In this document: positions 1 to 7,677 of the stretch, piece after piece
Position numbering within the stretch: position 1 is the first letter of the stretch
Layout: every line of letters starts with the position of its first letter
Assembly (NCBI GenBank): GCA_963803735.1
Contig: CAWDNV010000011.1
Coordinates: 248,001-312,000 of the forward strand
Origin: Palsa-189 sp963803735
GTDB lineage: Bacteria; Acidobacteriota; Terriglobia; Acidiferrales; UBA7541
DNA length: 64,000 nucleotides
Direction: 5' to 3'
The notes under the pieces: model-generated
Told to the model about the DNA's origin: nothing
Databases searched by the model: none
The model's input: the letters and a program-made list of their open reading frames with translations, nothing else
Made by a program: the position numbers and the translations under genes

Positions 1-469
1 TCTCGCCTGAGTGCAGGACGGCGGATATTGTTTGCCCGGCCAGGCCCGCCGCATTAATTTTGAGTTGGAATGCTCCAGGCGAGACGTTCGCAAACGAGAA
101 TTGACCATCGTCGCCTACGATTTGCTGGTTCGAAGCTTGGTTTTCGCGAACGAGGGTTACCTCGGCTCCGGCGACTGGCGCTCCCGACTGATCGAGAACT
201 GTCCCGCTGATGTTTCCGATGATCTGCTGTTCGGGCTGCTGGCCGGCTTGCTGTTCAGCCTGCGCAGAGGGAGCCGACGTCGTTATGTCCTGTACTGCGC
301 GTCCCACACTGGCGGCCTCCGCCTGCTCAGCTTGGGCCCACGTCAACGCTGGAAAGCCGCAAAACAGAACGCAAACGCTGAGCCAGACTAGCCCTCCGCG
401 GTCGAAAACGGAGCTTCGGCCATTTCGGCTCGAATATTTTTCCCAGCGGCTCTTATTCGCGGAATTCAT
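1..469 (-). CDS. Secreted protein with carboxypeptidase-regulatory-like domain, N-terminal part (runs off window)
   Basis: Reading leftward from an ATG at 467-469, the frame stays open to base 1, so only about the first 156 residues are present. An N-terminal basic segment is followed by a hydrophobic stretch and an Ala-rich cleavage region (residues about 25-47, ending in TWAQA), a Sec-type signal peptide. A Gln/Ala-rich linker follows, then a carboxypeptidase-regulatory-like (CarboxypepD_reg) beta-sandwich from about residue 83 with the pattern ISGTVLDQSGAPVAGAEVTL. In Acidobacteriota this arrangement usually leads into a TonB-dependent outer-membrane receptor or adhesin-like protein; the rest lies outside the window, so the final identity is inference. 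A leader with a promoter and an intrinsic-type terminator lies upstream at 586-661. Confidence 0.75.
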   Translation of the reverse strand, partial: MNSANKSRWEKYSSRNGRSSVFDRGGLVWLSVCVLFCGFPALTWAQAEQAEAASVGRAVQDITTSAPSAQAEQQAGQQPEQQIIGNISGTVLDQSGAPVAGAEVTLVRENQASNQQIVGDDGQFSFANVSPGAFQLKINAAGLAGQTISAVLHSGE

Positions 470-585
470 CTGAGTCTGATTGGTAGCTCTCCGCTTTGTT
501 TCCAAAATAATTTGACTCGTTGTGAACTGCAAGGGGTTGTCCTGCATGCCAAGAAGAAGCGCGAATCGAAAGTAGAGTAAAACCC

Positions 586-627
586 AAAAAAAAAGGAAGC
601 AGCTTTGGTACAACCGCCGCTGCTTCC
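586..627 (-). terminator. Intrinsic-type terminator / attenuator in the leader of the gene at 1-469
   Basis: Read on the minus strand, GGAAGCAGC (619-627) pairs perfectly with GCTGCTTCC (595-603) around a 15-nt loop, and is followed at once by nine T residues (586-594). No minus-strand gene ends just upstream, because the neighbour to the right is the plus-strand TRAP gene. The structure therefore sits inside the 5' leader of the gene starting at 469, about 20 nt after a likely transcription start. It could be an attenuator or the end of a roughly 60-nt small RNA. The remaining bases of the 470-856 intergenic region show only the promoters and repeat listed separately. Confidence 0.65.
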
Positions 628-652
628 CGGGGTGTGTTCTATGAGTGGTTAC

Positions 653-661
653 ACTATAGCA
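653..661 (-). promoter_or_regulatory. Extended -10 promoter (minus strand)
   Basis: The minus strand reads TGCTATAGT, an extended -10 element (TGn plus TATAGT). There is no good -35 hexamer 17 bp upstream, as is usual for extended -10 promoters. Initiation would fall near 646, giving a leader that reaches the terminator hairpin at 627-586 after about 20 nt. This is a sequence match only. Confidence 0.4.
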
Positions 662-759
662 TAGCCCGCGCACAAGGGTATAGGTGAGAAACCCTAAATG
701 GAGGGAGGCACTTCTGTAAGTTGTGGAAATCGATGCGCCGCAAAGGCCAATTTGGGCCA

Positions 760-768
760 TGGTATACT
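760..768 (+). promoter_or_regulatory. Extended -10 promoter for the TRAP solute-binding protein gene
   Basis: TGGTATACT fits an extended -10 (TGn plus TATACT) and would start transcription near 775, about 80 nt before the ATG at 857. It is arranged divergently with the minus-strand promoter at 653-661. No convincing -35 hexamer is present. Confidence 0.35.
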
Positions 769-778
769 GCCGCTCGCT

Positions 779-802
779 CCCATTTGCGGGCCCATTTGCG
801 GG
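779..802. repeat. Tandem 12-bp direct repeat in the dctP leader
   Basis: CCCATTTGCGGG occurs twice head to tail (779-790 and 791-802), just downstream of the putative start of transcription of the TRAP solute-binding protein gene. Within each copy CCC and GGG can pair, so it could be an operator, a leader structure or a simple slippage duplication. Confidence 0.6.
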
Positions 803-856
803 CTAATCCTTCTCCTTAGTTAGAGATAGGAGCGCGAAACAGCGACCGGAGGCGAC

Positions 857-1870
857 ATGACGGACATTTCACGACGTCAATTTACGGCCCGTTTGGCCTT
901 GGCAGGGGGAATGGCCTTGATCACTCGTAACCTTCACGCGACGGATTTCAAGCTGCGACAATTCCACAACCAGCCTGCGGACAGCCCGTTGCACAAGCGG
1001 CTCGTGGAAATGTGGGCGGCGGTAAAGACTGAAACCGGGGGACGCGTCGACGTCGCCACTTTTGCCGATAACGACCAGCTTCCCGGAAGCGATCCCGCCG
1101 CGTTGAAGATGCTCGTCGATGGCGAGTTGGATTTCTTCACCTTGAACGGCGGCTTGATTGGCACAGTAGTTCCTGCCGTAAACGTGCAGGGCATTCCCTT
1201 TGCGTTTCACGATGAGGCTCAGGTCTATAAGGCAATAGATGGCGATCTCGGCGCCCACCTGGCCAAGGAAATGGCTGCGAAGGGCATCTATGCCGTGCCT
1301 CGCGCATGTTTCGAAAATGGCTTCCGCCAAATCACCTGCTCGGTTCGGCCGATCCGCACGGTCGACGATCTCAATGGCATCAAGATGCGCTCGCCTGATA
1401 CACCGGTTTATGTCGAATGCTGGAAGGCGTTGGGCGCCACTCCGGTAGTCTTTAATTTCAATAAAATTTACGAAGCGCTCAAAACCGGAGAAGCCGACGC
1501 TCAGGATAATCCGCTGAACGTGGCGGAATTGCTGAAGCTTTACGAAGTACAGAAATACATCAGCCTGACGAATCATATGTGGTCCGGCTTTAATCTGATC
1601 GCCAACCTGAAAATGTGGCAGGGGCTACCGGCTGATGTGCAACGAATCATCGAACGCAATGCCGAGAAGTATGTGAAGTTGCAACGCGAGGATACGGACA
1701 AAATGAATCATGATCTGGCTCCGCGCCTTACGCAGCGCGGCATGATGATCAATCAACCGGACGCAGCGAGCTTCCGCGCGCGGCTCGGCGACTACTACTC
1801 CCGGTGGAAAAACATAATCGGATCCAAGACTTGGGCGTTGCTCGAGGGTCACGTCGGCAAGCTTGGGTAA
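857..1870 (+). CDS. TRAP transporter solute-binding protein (DctP family)
   Basis: This 337-residue protein is the periplasmic binding component of a tripartite ATP-independent (TRAP) transporter, which captures organic acids or related anionic solutes and delivers them to a DctQ/DctM membrane pair. The N-terminus has a twin-arginine signal (SRRQFTARLALAGGMAL, residues 5-21). The body shows DctP features: the 'FENGFRQIT' region, the 'GIKMRSPDTPVY' segment with the arginine that usually binds the substrate carboxylate, and the 'EALKTGEADAQDNP' segment. Length matches the family (about 330-340). The ATG follows CCGGAGGCGAC, a fair ribosome binding site. No DctQ or DctM gene lies in the window, so it is an orphan here. 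The convergent cobQ gene ends 13 nt away. The substrate cannot be told from sequence. Confidence 0.85.
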   Translation: MTDISRRQFTARLALAGGMALITRNLHATDFKLRQFHNQPADSPLHKRLVEMWAAVKTETGGRVDVATFADNDQLPGSDPAALKMLVDGELDFFTLNGGLIGTVVPAVNVQGIPFAFHDEAQVYKAIDGDLGAHLAKEMAAKGIYAVPRACFENGFRQITCSVRPIRTVDDLNGIKMRSPDTPVYVECWKALGATPVVFNFNKIYEALKTGEADAQDNPLNVAELLKLYEVQKYISLTNHMWSGFNLIANLKMWQGLPADVQRIIERNAEKYVKLQREDTDKMNHDLAPRLTQRGMMINQPDAASFRARLGDYYSRWKNIIGSKTWALLEGHVGKLG

Positions 1871-1883
1871 TCTTCATCCCTCA

Positions 1884-3389
1884 TCAGAGCGTTCCGTCCA
1901 GGATGTGACCCAAGGCGGCCAGGTCCACGTGATCCCGGATCAGGGCGGCCAGCGAATCCGAGGTTTCAGCGAAGCAGAAGGCGCCGCTGGAATCGAGCGG
2001 CTTCCATCCGCGGCGCTTTCGAAGCGCGTTCACGAATTCGCGCCGAAACAAGGGCGCGTCAAAAACTCCGTGTATGTAGGTGCCCCAGACTAATCCATCT
2101 TCGGACTTGGCACCATCGAATCGTCTCGTGCGGCTTCCCGTCTCCTCCACAATTTCGAAAACCGGCCTCGCGGCGTCGGGTCCATTTGTCCGTCCCATGT
2201 GAATCTCATAGCCAATAATCTCGTTGCGGCCCGCGATATGGACTGCTCGGACTTGAACCGTTTTCTTTTCGCGCTCAAAACATGTCGCGACATCAAGCAG
2301 ACCTAGCCCTTCGGCCGTTTTGACCGCAGACTCGACGCCTTCGGGGTCTGCGAGTTCCGTGCCCAACATTTGGTAACCGCCGCAGATACCCACGACGGGG
2401 ATGCGAGCTCCACGGCACCGATCAACATAATTCTGAAACCCGGCCGACCGCATGTACGCGAGGTCTGACATCGTGCTTTTAGAACCCGGTAAGATCAGCG
2501 CGTCCGGGAGAGGCTCGGCATCGGGAACTCGTTTGAGAAATCGAACACAAACATCGGGCTCCCTTTCCAGACTTTCGAAATCGGTCGAGTTCGAGATGTG
2601 CGGGTAATGAATTACATGAATTGTGAGCTTCTCTGGCTCAGCGGGACGCAACGATCTCCATTTCCATTCCGGAACGGAATCTTCTTCCGCGACTTGCAAG
2701 TCCTGAACAAACGGAAGAACGCCCAGGAGCTTTTTCCCTGTTCTCGTCTCGAGAAACTCCAGCCCTCCATTCAATAGAGAAATGTCTCCCCGAAATTTAT
2801 TGATCAAAAGTCCTTTGACGAACGAGCGCTCTTTCGGAGTCAAAAGTTCCAGCGTGCCCACCAGCGACGCGAAAACCCCGCCCAGGTTAATATCTCCTAC
2901 AAGAACGACCGGTGCGGCTGCCATTTCCGCGACAGCCATGTTCACAATATCGAATTGGCGTAGGTTGATCTCCGCGGGACTGCCGGCGCCCTCGATTACC
3001 AGAATGTCGTATTGGCTACAAAGCTTCTCCAAAGATTCTCGGATCACGCCGATCAGTTGAGGCTGGAATTCGTGATACTCGTGGGGCGACATCACTCTCA
3101 CGGCTTTACCGAGCACGACAACTTGAGCGCCTATTTCGCTCGTAGGTTTCAGCAGAATCGGATTCATCTCAACGGTAGGCTCAATCCCACACACCTGCGC
3201 CTGAAACGCTTGCGCGCGGCCGATCTCGCCGCCAGAAGCGGTCACGAAGGAATTGTTGGACATGTTTTGAGACTTGAAAGGAGCGACGCGAAAGCCTTTC
3301 TGCCGAAAATAACTGCAGAACGCGGCCGTGATGACGCTCTTGCCTACGTTCGATCCCGTTCCCTGGATCATGATCGTGCGTGCGCTCAT
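1884..3389 (-). CDS. cobQ: Cobyric acid synthase
   Basis: Glutamine-dependent amidotransferase of 501 residues that amidates the b, d, e and g carboxylates of adenosylcobyrinic acid a,c-diamide to form adenosylcobyric acid in the cytoplasm. The N-terminal dethiobiotin-synthetase-like ATP-binding half begins MSARTIMIQGTGSNVGKSVI, with a P-loop-like GTGSNVGKS. The C-terminal class I glutaminase-like half has the nucleophile Cys in VGICGGYQMLG (about residue 338) and the catalytic His in YIHGVFD (about 440). Length and order match CobQ/CbiP. It is the last gene of the leftward cobalamin transcript, 30 nt after btuF. Its substrate should come from cobB, 4 kb upstream in the same direction. Confidence 0.95.
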   Translation of the reverse strand: MSARTIMIQGTGSNVGKSVITAAFCSYFRQKGFRVAPFKSQNMSNNSFVTASGGEIGRAQAFQAQVCGIEPTVEMNPILLKPTSEIGAQVVVLGKAVRVMSPHEYHEFQPQLIGVIRESLEKLCSQYDILVIEGAGSPAEINLRQFDIVNMAVAEMAAAPVVLVGDINLGGVFASLVGTLELLTPKERSFVKGLLINKFRGDISLLNGGLEFLETRTGKKLLGVLPFVQDLQVAEEDSVPEWKWRSLRPAEPEKLTIHVIHYPHISNSTDFESLEREPDVCVRFLKRVPDAEPLPDALILPGSKSTMSDLAYMRSAGFQNYVDRCRGARIPVVGICGGYQMLGTELADPEGVESAVKTAEGLGLLDVATCFEREKKTVQVRAVHIAGRNEIIGYEIHMGRTNGPDAARPVFEIVEETGSRTRRFDGAKSEDGLVWGTYIHGVFDAPLFRREFVNALRKRRGWKPLDSSGAFCFAETSDSLAALIRDHVDLAALGHILDGTL

Positions 3390-3419
3390 TGTTCAAACTT
3401 GATAGTGGTGCGAAGGTTT

Positions 3420-4388
3420 TTAGAGCTGCGTAAAGCGCGAGGAAAGCTTCTGTGATCTGATCGGCTGCGCTTGCTCCCATGTGAGCTTCAGAGTTCCGCC
3501 CGTGGAGAACATTCCGGAAAATAGTTCTGGATGAATAATCCGGGCCAAAATTTCCAGGCCATTCACGATCCGCGGACCAGGCCGGCTAAAGAACGCCGGG
3601 CTATCGACGATGTAAACCCGACCCGATTGCACGGCGGGCAGATCGTAAAATCCCGTATTCAAAGTCAGCCGATCGACCTCCCCGAGAGATCGCGGAATTT
3701 TGTAGCCGCATGGCATGATCACCAAAATCTCAGGCGCGAACTCAACCACTCTCTCCCACTCGATCGCCGCTGACGGTTCGCCATCGCTCCCCAAGCCATC
3801 GGTTCCCCCTGCGAGACGAATCATTTCCGGAATCCAGTGCCCGCCCGCCATCGGTGGGTCCATCCATTCCATGCAAAAAACCCTGGGGCGCTCGCGTAGG
3901 GAAGACGTGGCCGAGGCTATTCGCGCGATTCGGCTCTGGAGCTGCGCAACCAAAGCGGCCGCTTCCGCCTGGCGGTGGGTCACTTCGGCAACGGCCGAGA
4001 TATTTTCCAGAATTTGACGGAGATTGATTGGCTCCAGAGAAACGACGCATCGAGGCCCGGCCAAAATCCTCGCGGCCTCGCGGACCTGTGCCACTGGGAT
4101 CGCGCAAACCGTGCACAGTTCCTGCGTGAGGATCACGTCCGGGTCGATCTGCTTGAGTAACTGCTCGTCGATTCGATAGAGGCTGTGGGTCGCATGCTTG
4201 TGTTCGCTGAAGGCGGAGTGGATCTCATCGCTGCGCAGAGCGTTCGAAAGCGTGCTCGTCGATACCACCGGCTTCGTTCTCGCGACCTCTGGGTAGTCGC
4301 ATTCGTGGGATACGCCGACGAGATCGTCTCCCAGGCCGAGTGCATAGACGATTTCGGTTGCACTAGGAAGCAGCGACAAAATTCGCAT
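3420..4388 (-). CDS. btuF: Cobalamin-binding protein, BtuF-like (ABC-type substrate-binding fold)
   Basis: A 322-residue protein of the BtuF/FepB-like metal-chelate binding family. The N-terminus MRILSLLPSATEIVYALGLG starts directly with the first beta strand of the fold, and no signal peptide is visible. The cysteine pair in 'ELCTVCAIP' (about residue 92) and 'SHECDYP' are typical of the cobalamin-binding subgroup. In E. coli BtuF delivers B12 to BtuCD in the periplasm; no btuC or btuD gene is in the window. The gene lies between btuB and cobQ under the second cobalamin riboswitch, so a corrinoid role is well supported. Lack of a signal peptide is common in this subgroup and leaves its location uncertain. 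No in-frame upstream start restores one within the 62-nt gap to btuB. Confidence 0.85.
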   Translation of the reverse strand: MRILSLLPSATEIVYALGLGDDLVGVSHECDYPEVARTKPVVSTSTLSNALRSDEIHSAFSEHKHATHSLYRIDEQLLKQIDPDVILTQELCTVCAIPVAQVREAARILAGPRCVVSLEPINLRQILENISAVAEVTHRQAEAAALVAQLQSRIARIASATSSLRERPRVFCMEWMDPPMAGGHWIPEMIRLAGGTDGLGSDGEPSAAIEWERVVEFAPEILVIMPCGYKIPRSLGEVDRLTLNTGFYDLPAVQSGRVYIVDSPAFFSRPGPRIVNGLEILARIIHPELFSGMFSTGGTLKLTWEQAQPIRSQKLSSRFTQL

Positions 4389-4450
4389 AGCAGCCTCGCT
4401 TTCCTTCGAACGATGCGTTCGACTTTCGAACGAAACTCATTCGTATTCCC

Positions 4451-6898
4451 TTACCATTTCCAGCCCTCCCGCCCGATCCGGAATTTAATTCCGGCCCGAA
4501 ATGCCAGAGGCAGAGAGGGGTAACCGAACGCGCCCGTATAGCGCTCGTTGAGAAGATTTTCGACGCTGGCAAAGAATGTCACGGCGGGATTCAGAGTGTA
4601 TCGCGCACTCATATCAATTTTCTGGTAACCAGCGTTCAGACCCTGATTCGGCAAGAGCATTGATGTGCCAAAAAAAGCGTCGCTAAGAAACGTACTGTCG
4701 TCCTGGCGGGTGACGAAGTAACCGCTCAGCTCCGCGCCAACCCGCCGCCGCTGATAATCGATATATAAACTTCCGGAATGCGAGGCCATCCCAAAAGGGC
4801 GGTTCCCCACCAAAGGTGACGCGAGTCCGATAGGAATTCCAGGAAAGGCTGGATTGAAGAAAGGAGTGCTCGAGAATGACTGAGTTACGACGGGATCGAG
4901 ATATGTGTAAGCCCCTCCGAGACGCCATCCGTGCCCAGGATCAACTTCGAGCTGCACCTCGGCTCCAAGCGCTCGATACGATGATGAATTAACCGTTGCT
5001 CCGCCCGGCCCGCTGGCGGCCACGGCGTCCACGATGTTTTGAGGAAAGCCCAGGAGCGGCAGTGCGGCACTCGGCAAGAATTCGGTCAGGTCGTAAAACC
5101 GATTGTGAAAGAAATTGACGCCCAGGCGAGCGCGACGATTCCAGAATGTTTGCGTCACCCCGAAATCGAGGGTGGTGCTGCGCTCCGGCCCAATGGGACT
5201 TATTCCAAACTGCGAAATCAGGCTCGTTTGCGATAGCTGCGACAAAACTGAATGCAGCGAGAAGCCTGCATCGAAGATGCTGGGCTCTTTGATCGCCCGG
5301 CCATAATTGATGCTTAATTTGGTGTCGGCGAAGAACCCACCGGCAGTCGGCTGCCGAAGGTAATACGCCAAAGAGACGCGGGGGGAAGCCGCAAAACCAA
5401 AGACGGCATTGTCATCGAACCCTACTCCGGCCGTTGCATAAAGGCGACGAGAAAGGCTCCCGTGTCCTTCGGCGAAGTAACTGAAATTGTTTCGGTTTGC
5501 GGGTGATGTGGATCCCTGCGAACTGGTAAATCCATTTTCATGCTCATATCGAAATCCAAAAATCGCGGCCAGGCTCGGACGGAAATCGTACTCGGACTGC
5601 CCGTAAATTGAGCGCCGGACTGTGTTCGAATCGAATGTCTGCGGGTAAGTTCCGCCAAAATCCAGAATCGCCTGACCGGTTACGCTGTACCCATTTGCTC
5701 CGCGGATCGTCACTTCATTGCCTACGAAATTTCCTTCGAACGGAATTCCGCTAGGCGACGGAGTAGCAAACTGAAAATTGAGCTGCGTTGATGCAAGGCG
5801 CACCAGATTGTGCCAGTGGGCGGCGGTTTGATTCTGCAGGGTGACGCCCCAATACGTATCCTGTTGCTTCTGCGAAGAGCTGTCCGGCACGCTATAGAAA
5901 TCCAGCGCATTGGGATCGCCCAGATCTACCGTTGTGTGGCGCAGTGTGAAACGGACCTGCGTTGACCCGTTCACCGCCCAGCCGAAATTCCCCGCGTAGG
6001 TCCCGTTGTGGAAGGCGTCATTTGGAAGACCATTTTGCGTGTCGAATCGAGAAAACTCCGAGAAGTAGTCGAATTGACGGAATGCTCCGGCGAGCGATAC
6101 ATCATTTCGATATGTACCGAAGTTGCCTGCGTCACCTGAGTAGGTAACTTCCGGAGTTGTGGTGGCGCCATGCGGCGTCGTGATATTCAAGACGCCCGCC
6201 AGTGCGTCCGTGCCATATAGCAAGCTATTGCCGCCACGAAGAATTTCGAGGCTTTCGACGCCACTGGTCGAGACGTTGGCGAATTCGAGGGCGCCTCCGA
6301 TGTCGTTCATAGGAATGCCATCCACGAGCACCTTGTTGAAGTCCCCACGGCCGCCGCGGATATAAACAGATGTTGTGCCGCCGCGTCGCCCTGACTCTAA
6401 TACTTGGATCCCGGGCACCGTGCGGAGAGCCTCGAGCACGTCCAGTTTGTTTAAATCTTCGAGCTGGGCATGGTCAATTACGGAGACAGAAGCGCCGACC
6501 TGAGCGTCAGGCGTCTCCGCGCCGGTCGCCGACACCACGATTTTCTGCGAGATGGATCCGATTTGCAGCGATACCTCAAGGTTGACGGTGCTGCCAGCGG
6601 GAACAAAGATGGGAGAACTGTCTTGCTTCTCAAATCCGGAAGCCTCTACGCGCACCGTGTAGCGGTCCGAATCAGGTACGGAAAATTCGAATAGGCCTTC
6701 TGCATTGGTGTGAGTCGCGCTCACCGGTTTCGCGTCTCGGATGAGAGTGACATCTGCATTAGCTACAGCGGCACCGAGCGGATCAAGTACCCTGCCGCGC
6801 AGCGTTCCTGGTGAGCTCGCAAATGCGGGAATACGCAACGGAAGAATAAACAGCAACAACAAGAGACCTCGAACAAAAGCGTGACGAGCCGGATGCAT
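4451..6898 (-). CDS. btuB: TonB-dependent outer-membrane receptor, probable corrinoid importer
   Basis: An 815-residue TonB-dependent receptor. A signal peptide (residues 1-29, FVRGLLLLLFILPLRIPAFA) is followed by a carboxypeptidase-regulatory-like domain (about 33-110, TLRGRVLDPLGAAVANADVT), a plug domain (about 120-240, VRGGRGDFNKVLVDGIPMND region) and a large beta-barrel ending in an aromatic residue (GREGWKW). The start is the ATG at 6898 because GGAGG lies 5 nt upstream. A longer open frame reaches 7081 but would translate through the cobalamin riboswitch. Riboswitch control and the adjoining btuF and cobQ argue that it imports cobalamin or another corrinoid. The family also imports siderophores, so the ligand is inferred from context. 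Confidence 0.9.
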   Translation of the reverse strand: MHPARHAFVRGLLLLLFILPLRIPAFASSPGTLRGRVLDPLGAAVANADVTLIRDAKPVSATHTNAEGLFEFSVPDSDRYTVRVEASGFEKQDSSPIFVPAGSTVNLEVSLQIGSISQKIVVSATGAETPDAQVGASVSVIDHAQLEDLNKLDVLEALRTVPGIQVLESGRRGGTTSVYIRGGRGDFNKVLVDGIPMNDIGGALEFANVSTSGVESLEILRGGNSLLYGTDALAGVLNITTPHGATTTPEVTYSGDAGNFGTYRNDVSLAGAFRQFDYFSEFSRFDTQNGLPNDAFHNGTYAGNFGWAVNGSTQVRFTLRHTTVDLGDPNALDFYSVPDSSSQKQQDTYWGVTLQNQTAAHWHNLVRLASTQLNFQFATPSPSGIPFEGNFVGNEVTIRGANGYSVTGQAILDFGGTYPQTFDSNTVRRSIYGQSEYDFRPSLAAIFGFRYEHENGFTSSQGSTSPANRNNFSYFAEGHGSLSRRLYATAGVGFDDNAVFGFAASPRVSLAYYLRQPTAGGFFADTKLSINYGRAIKEPSIFDAGFSLHSVLSQLSQTSLISQFGISPIGPERSTTLDFGVTQTFWNRRARLGVNFFHNRFYDLTEFLPSAALPLLGFPQNIVDAVAASGPGGATVNSSSYRALGAEVQLEVDPGHGWRLGGAYTYLDPVVTQSFSSTPFFNPAFPGIPIGLASPLVGNRPFGMASHSGSLYIDYQRRRVGAELSGYFVTRQDDSTFLSDAFFGTSMLLPNQGLNAGYQKIDMSARYTLNPAVTFFASVENLLNERYTGAFGYPSLPLAFRAGIKFRIGREGWKW

Positions 6899-6944
6899 GA
6901 CGTCCTCCTTCGCCCTCGGAAGAGCGGACCAGAGATATGCCGAG

Positions 6945-7088
6945 GGACCGGTCTCCTGACTCGCGACGCACATCTGTTGGCCTGCACCTTCCCACCCGAT
7001 TGGGCAGTGGCTTATCGCAGACCTTAGCAGTCGCTTACAGTTGCGGGGCAGTGGCGGATTTTCACCGCGCTTCCCGTTCATCCCTTCA
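6945..7088 (-). promoter_or_regulatory. Cobalamin riboswitch (btuB-btuF-cobQ leader)
   Basis: The minus strand shows the conserved AdoCbl aptamer: GGGAAGCGCGGTGAAAATCC (about 7056-7075), then CTGCCCCGCAACTGTAA, a GCCACTG segment, and the B12 box GAGTCAGGAGACC (about 6950-6962). It lies between the cobO stop (7120) and the btuB start (6898). Just downstream a 7-bp perfect inverted repeat, CCCTCGG/CCGAGGG (6913-6946), ends a few bases before the GGAGG ribosome binding site. No T-run follows, so regulation of translation is more likely than termination. I see no clear promoter between cobO and the aptamer, so it may be embedded in the longer cob transcript. Confidence 0.95.
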
Positions 7089-7119
7089 GCGGATTGTTTT
7101 GCTTCTTTCTCCTCTCCTG

Positions 7120-7677
7120 CTAAAACTCAATTCCCTTCTGAGCGGAAATGCCTTGCTCAAAAGGATGCTTGATCTGCCGCATCTCGGTGACGAGGTCGGC
7201 AATCTCGATAATTTCCGGCTTGGCATCGCGCCCGGTCAGAATCACGTGAAGCATGGGCGGCTTATTCTTAAGAAAATCGACGATATCCGTTACCGGCAAA
7301 AAGTCATAACTGAGCGCGTAGTTGATTTCGTCCAGAATCACAACGTCATAATTTCCTGAAAGTATTTTTTCCTGAGCCGCCCGCCACGCTTCTCGCACCA
7401 TAGCCTTATCAACTTCTATATCTTTGCTTTCCCAGGTAAAGCCTTTGCCCATCGGCTGAATCTCAAACGTTTCCAGCTTTGGAGCGCTACGAAGCTCGCC
7501 ATATTTCCATTTGCCTTTGAAAAACTGAAGCATGATGACTTTCATGCCGTAGCCACAGGCACGAAGCGCGAGTCCTAGCGCCGCCGTGGTTTTGCCTTTT
7601 CCATCACCGGTGTGGACGATGATCAAGCCCTTTTTCTTGGGCTTGGTCGCTCCCGCGCGGGTGATCGCAGTTTTCAT
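7120..7677 (-). CDS. cobO: Corrinoid adenosyltransferase (CobO/CobA/BtuR family)
   Basis: A 185-residue ATP:corrinoid adenosyltransferase that transfers the 5'-deoxyadenosyl group to cob(I)yrinic acid diamide or cobalamin in the cytoplasm. The P-loop variant VHTGDGKGKTTAALGLALRA (about residues 21-40) and the Walker-B-like VVILDEINYAL (about 113) are diagnostic of the CobA/CobO family. Length is typical. The ATG at 7677 overlaps the cobB stop in an ATGA arrangement, so translation is probably coupled. It is the last gene of the first cobalamin operon; the next element downstream is the second riboswitch, 32 nt after its stop. Confidence 0.95.
   Translation of the reverse strand: MKTAITRAGATKPKKKGLIIVHTGDGKGKTTAALGLALRACGYGMKVIMLQFFKGKWKYGELRSAPKLETFEIQPMGKGFTWESKDIEVDKAMVREAWRAAQEKILSGNYDVVILDEINYALSYDFLPVTDIVDFLKNKPPMLHVILTGRDAKPEIIEIADLVTEMRQIKHPFEQGISAQKGIEF

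Noticed and set aside
869..1576. 235-codon open frame antisense to the TRAP binding-protein gene
   Set aside because: Lies wholly within a well-supported DctP gene on the other strand, with no domain, start signal or conserved motif; typical of GC-rich mirror frames.
6899..7081. 61-codon N-terminal extension of btuB
   Set aside because: It would translate the cobalamin riboswitch itself; the ATG at 6898 has a good ribosome site and a signal peptide.
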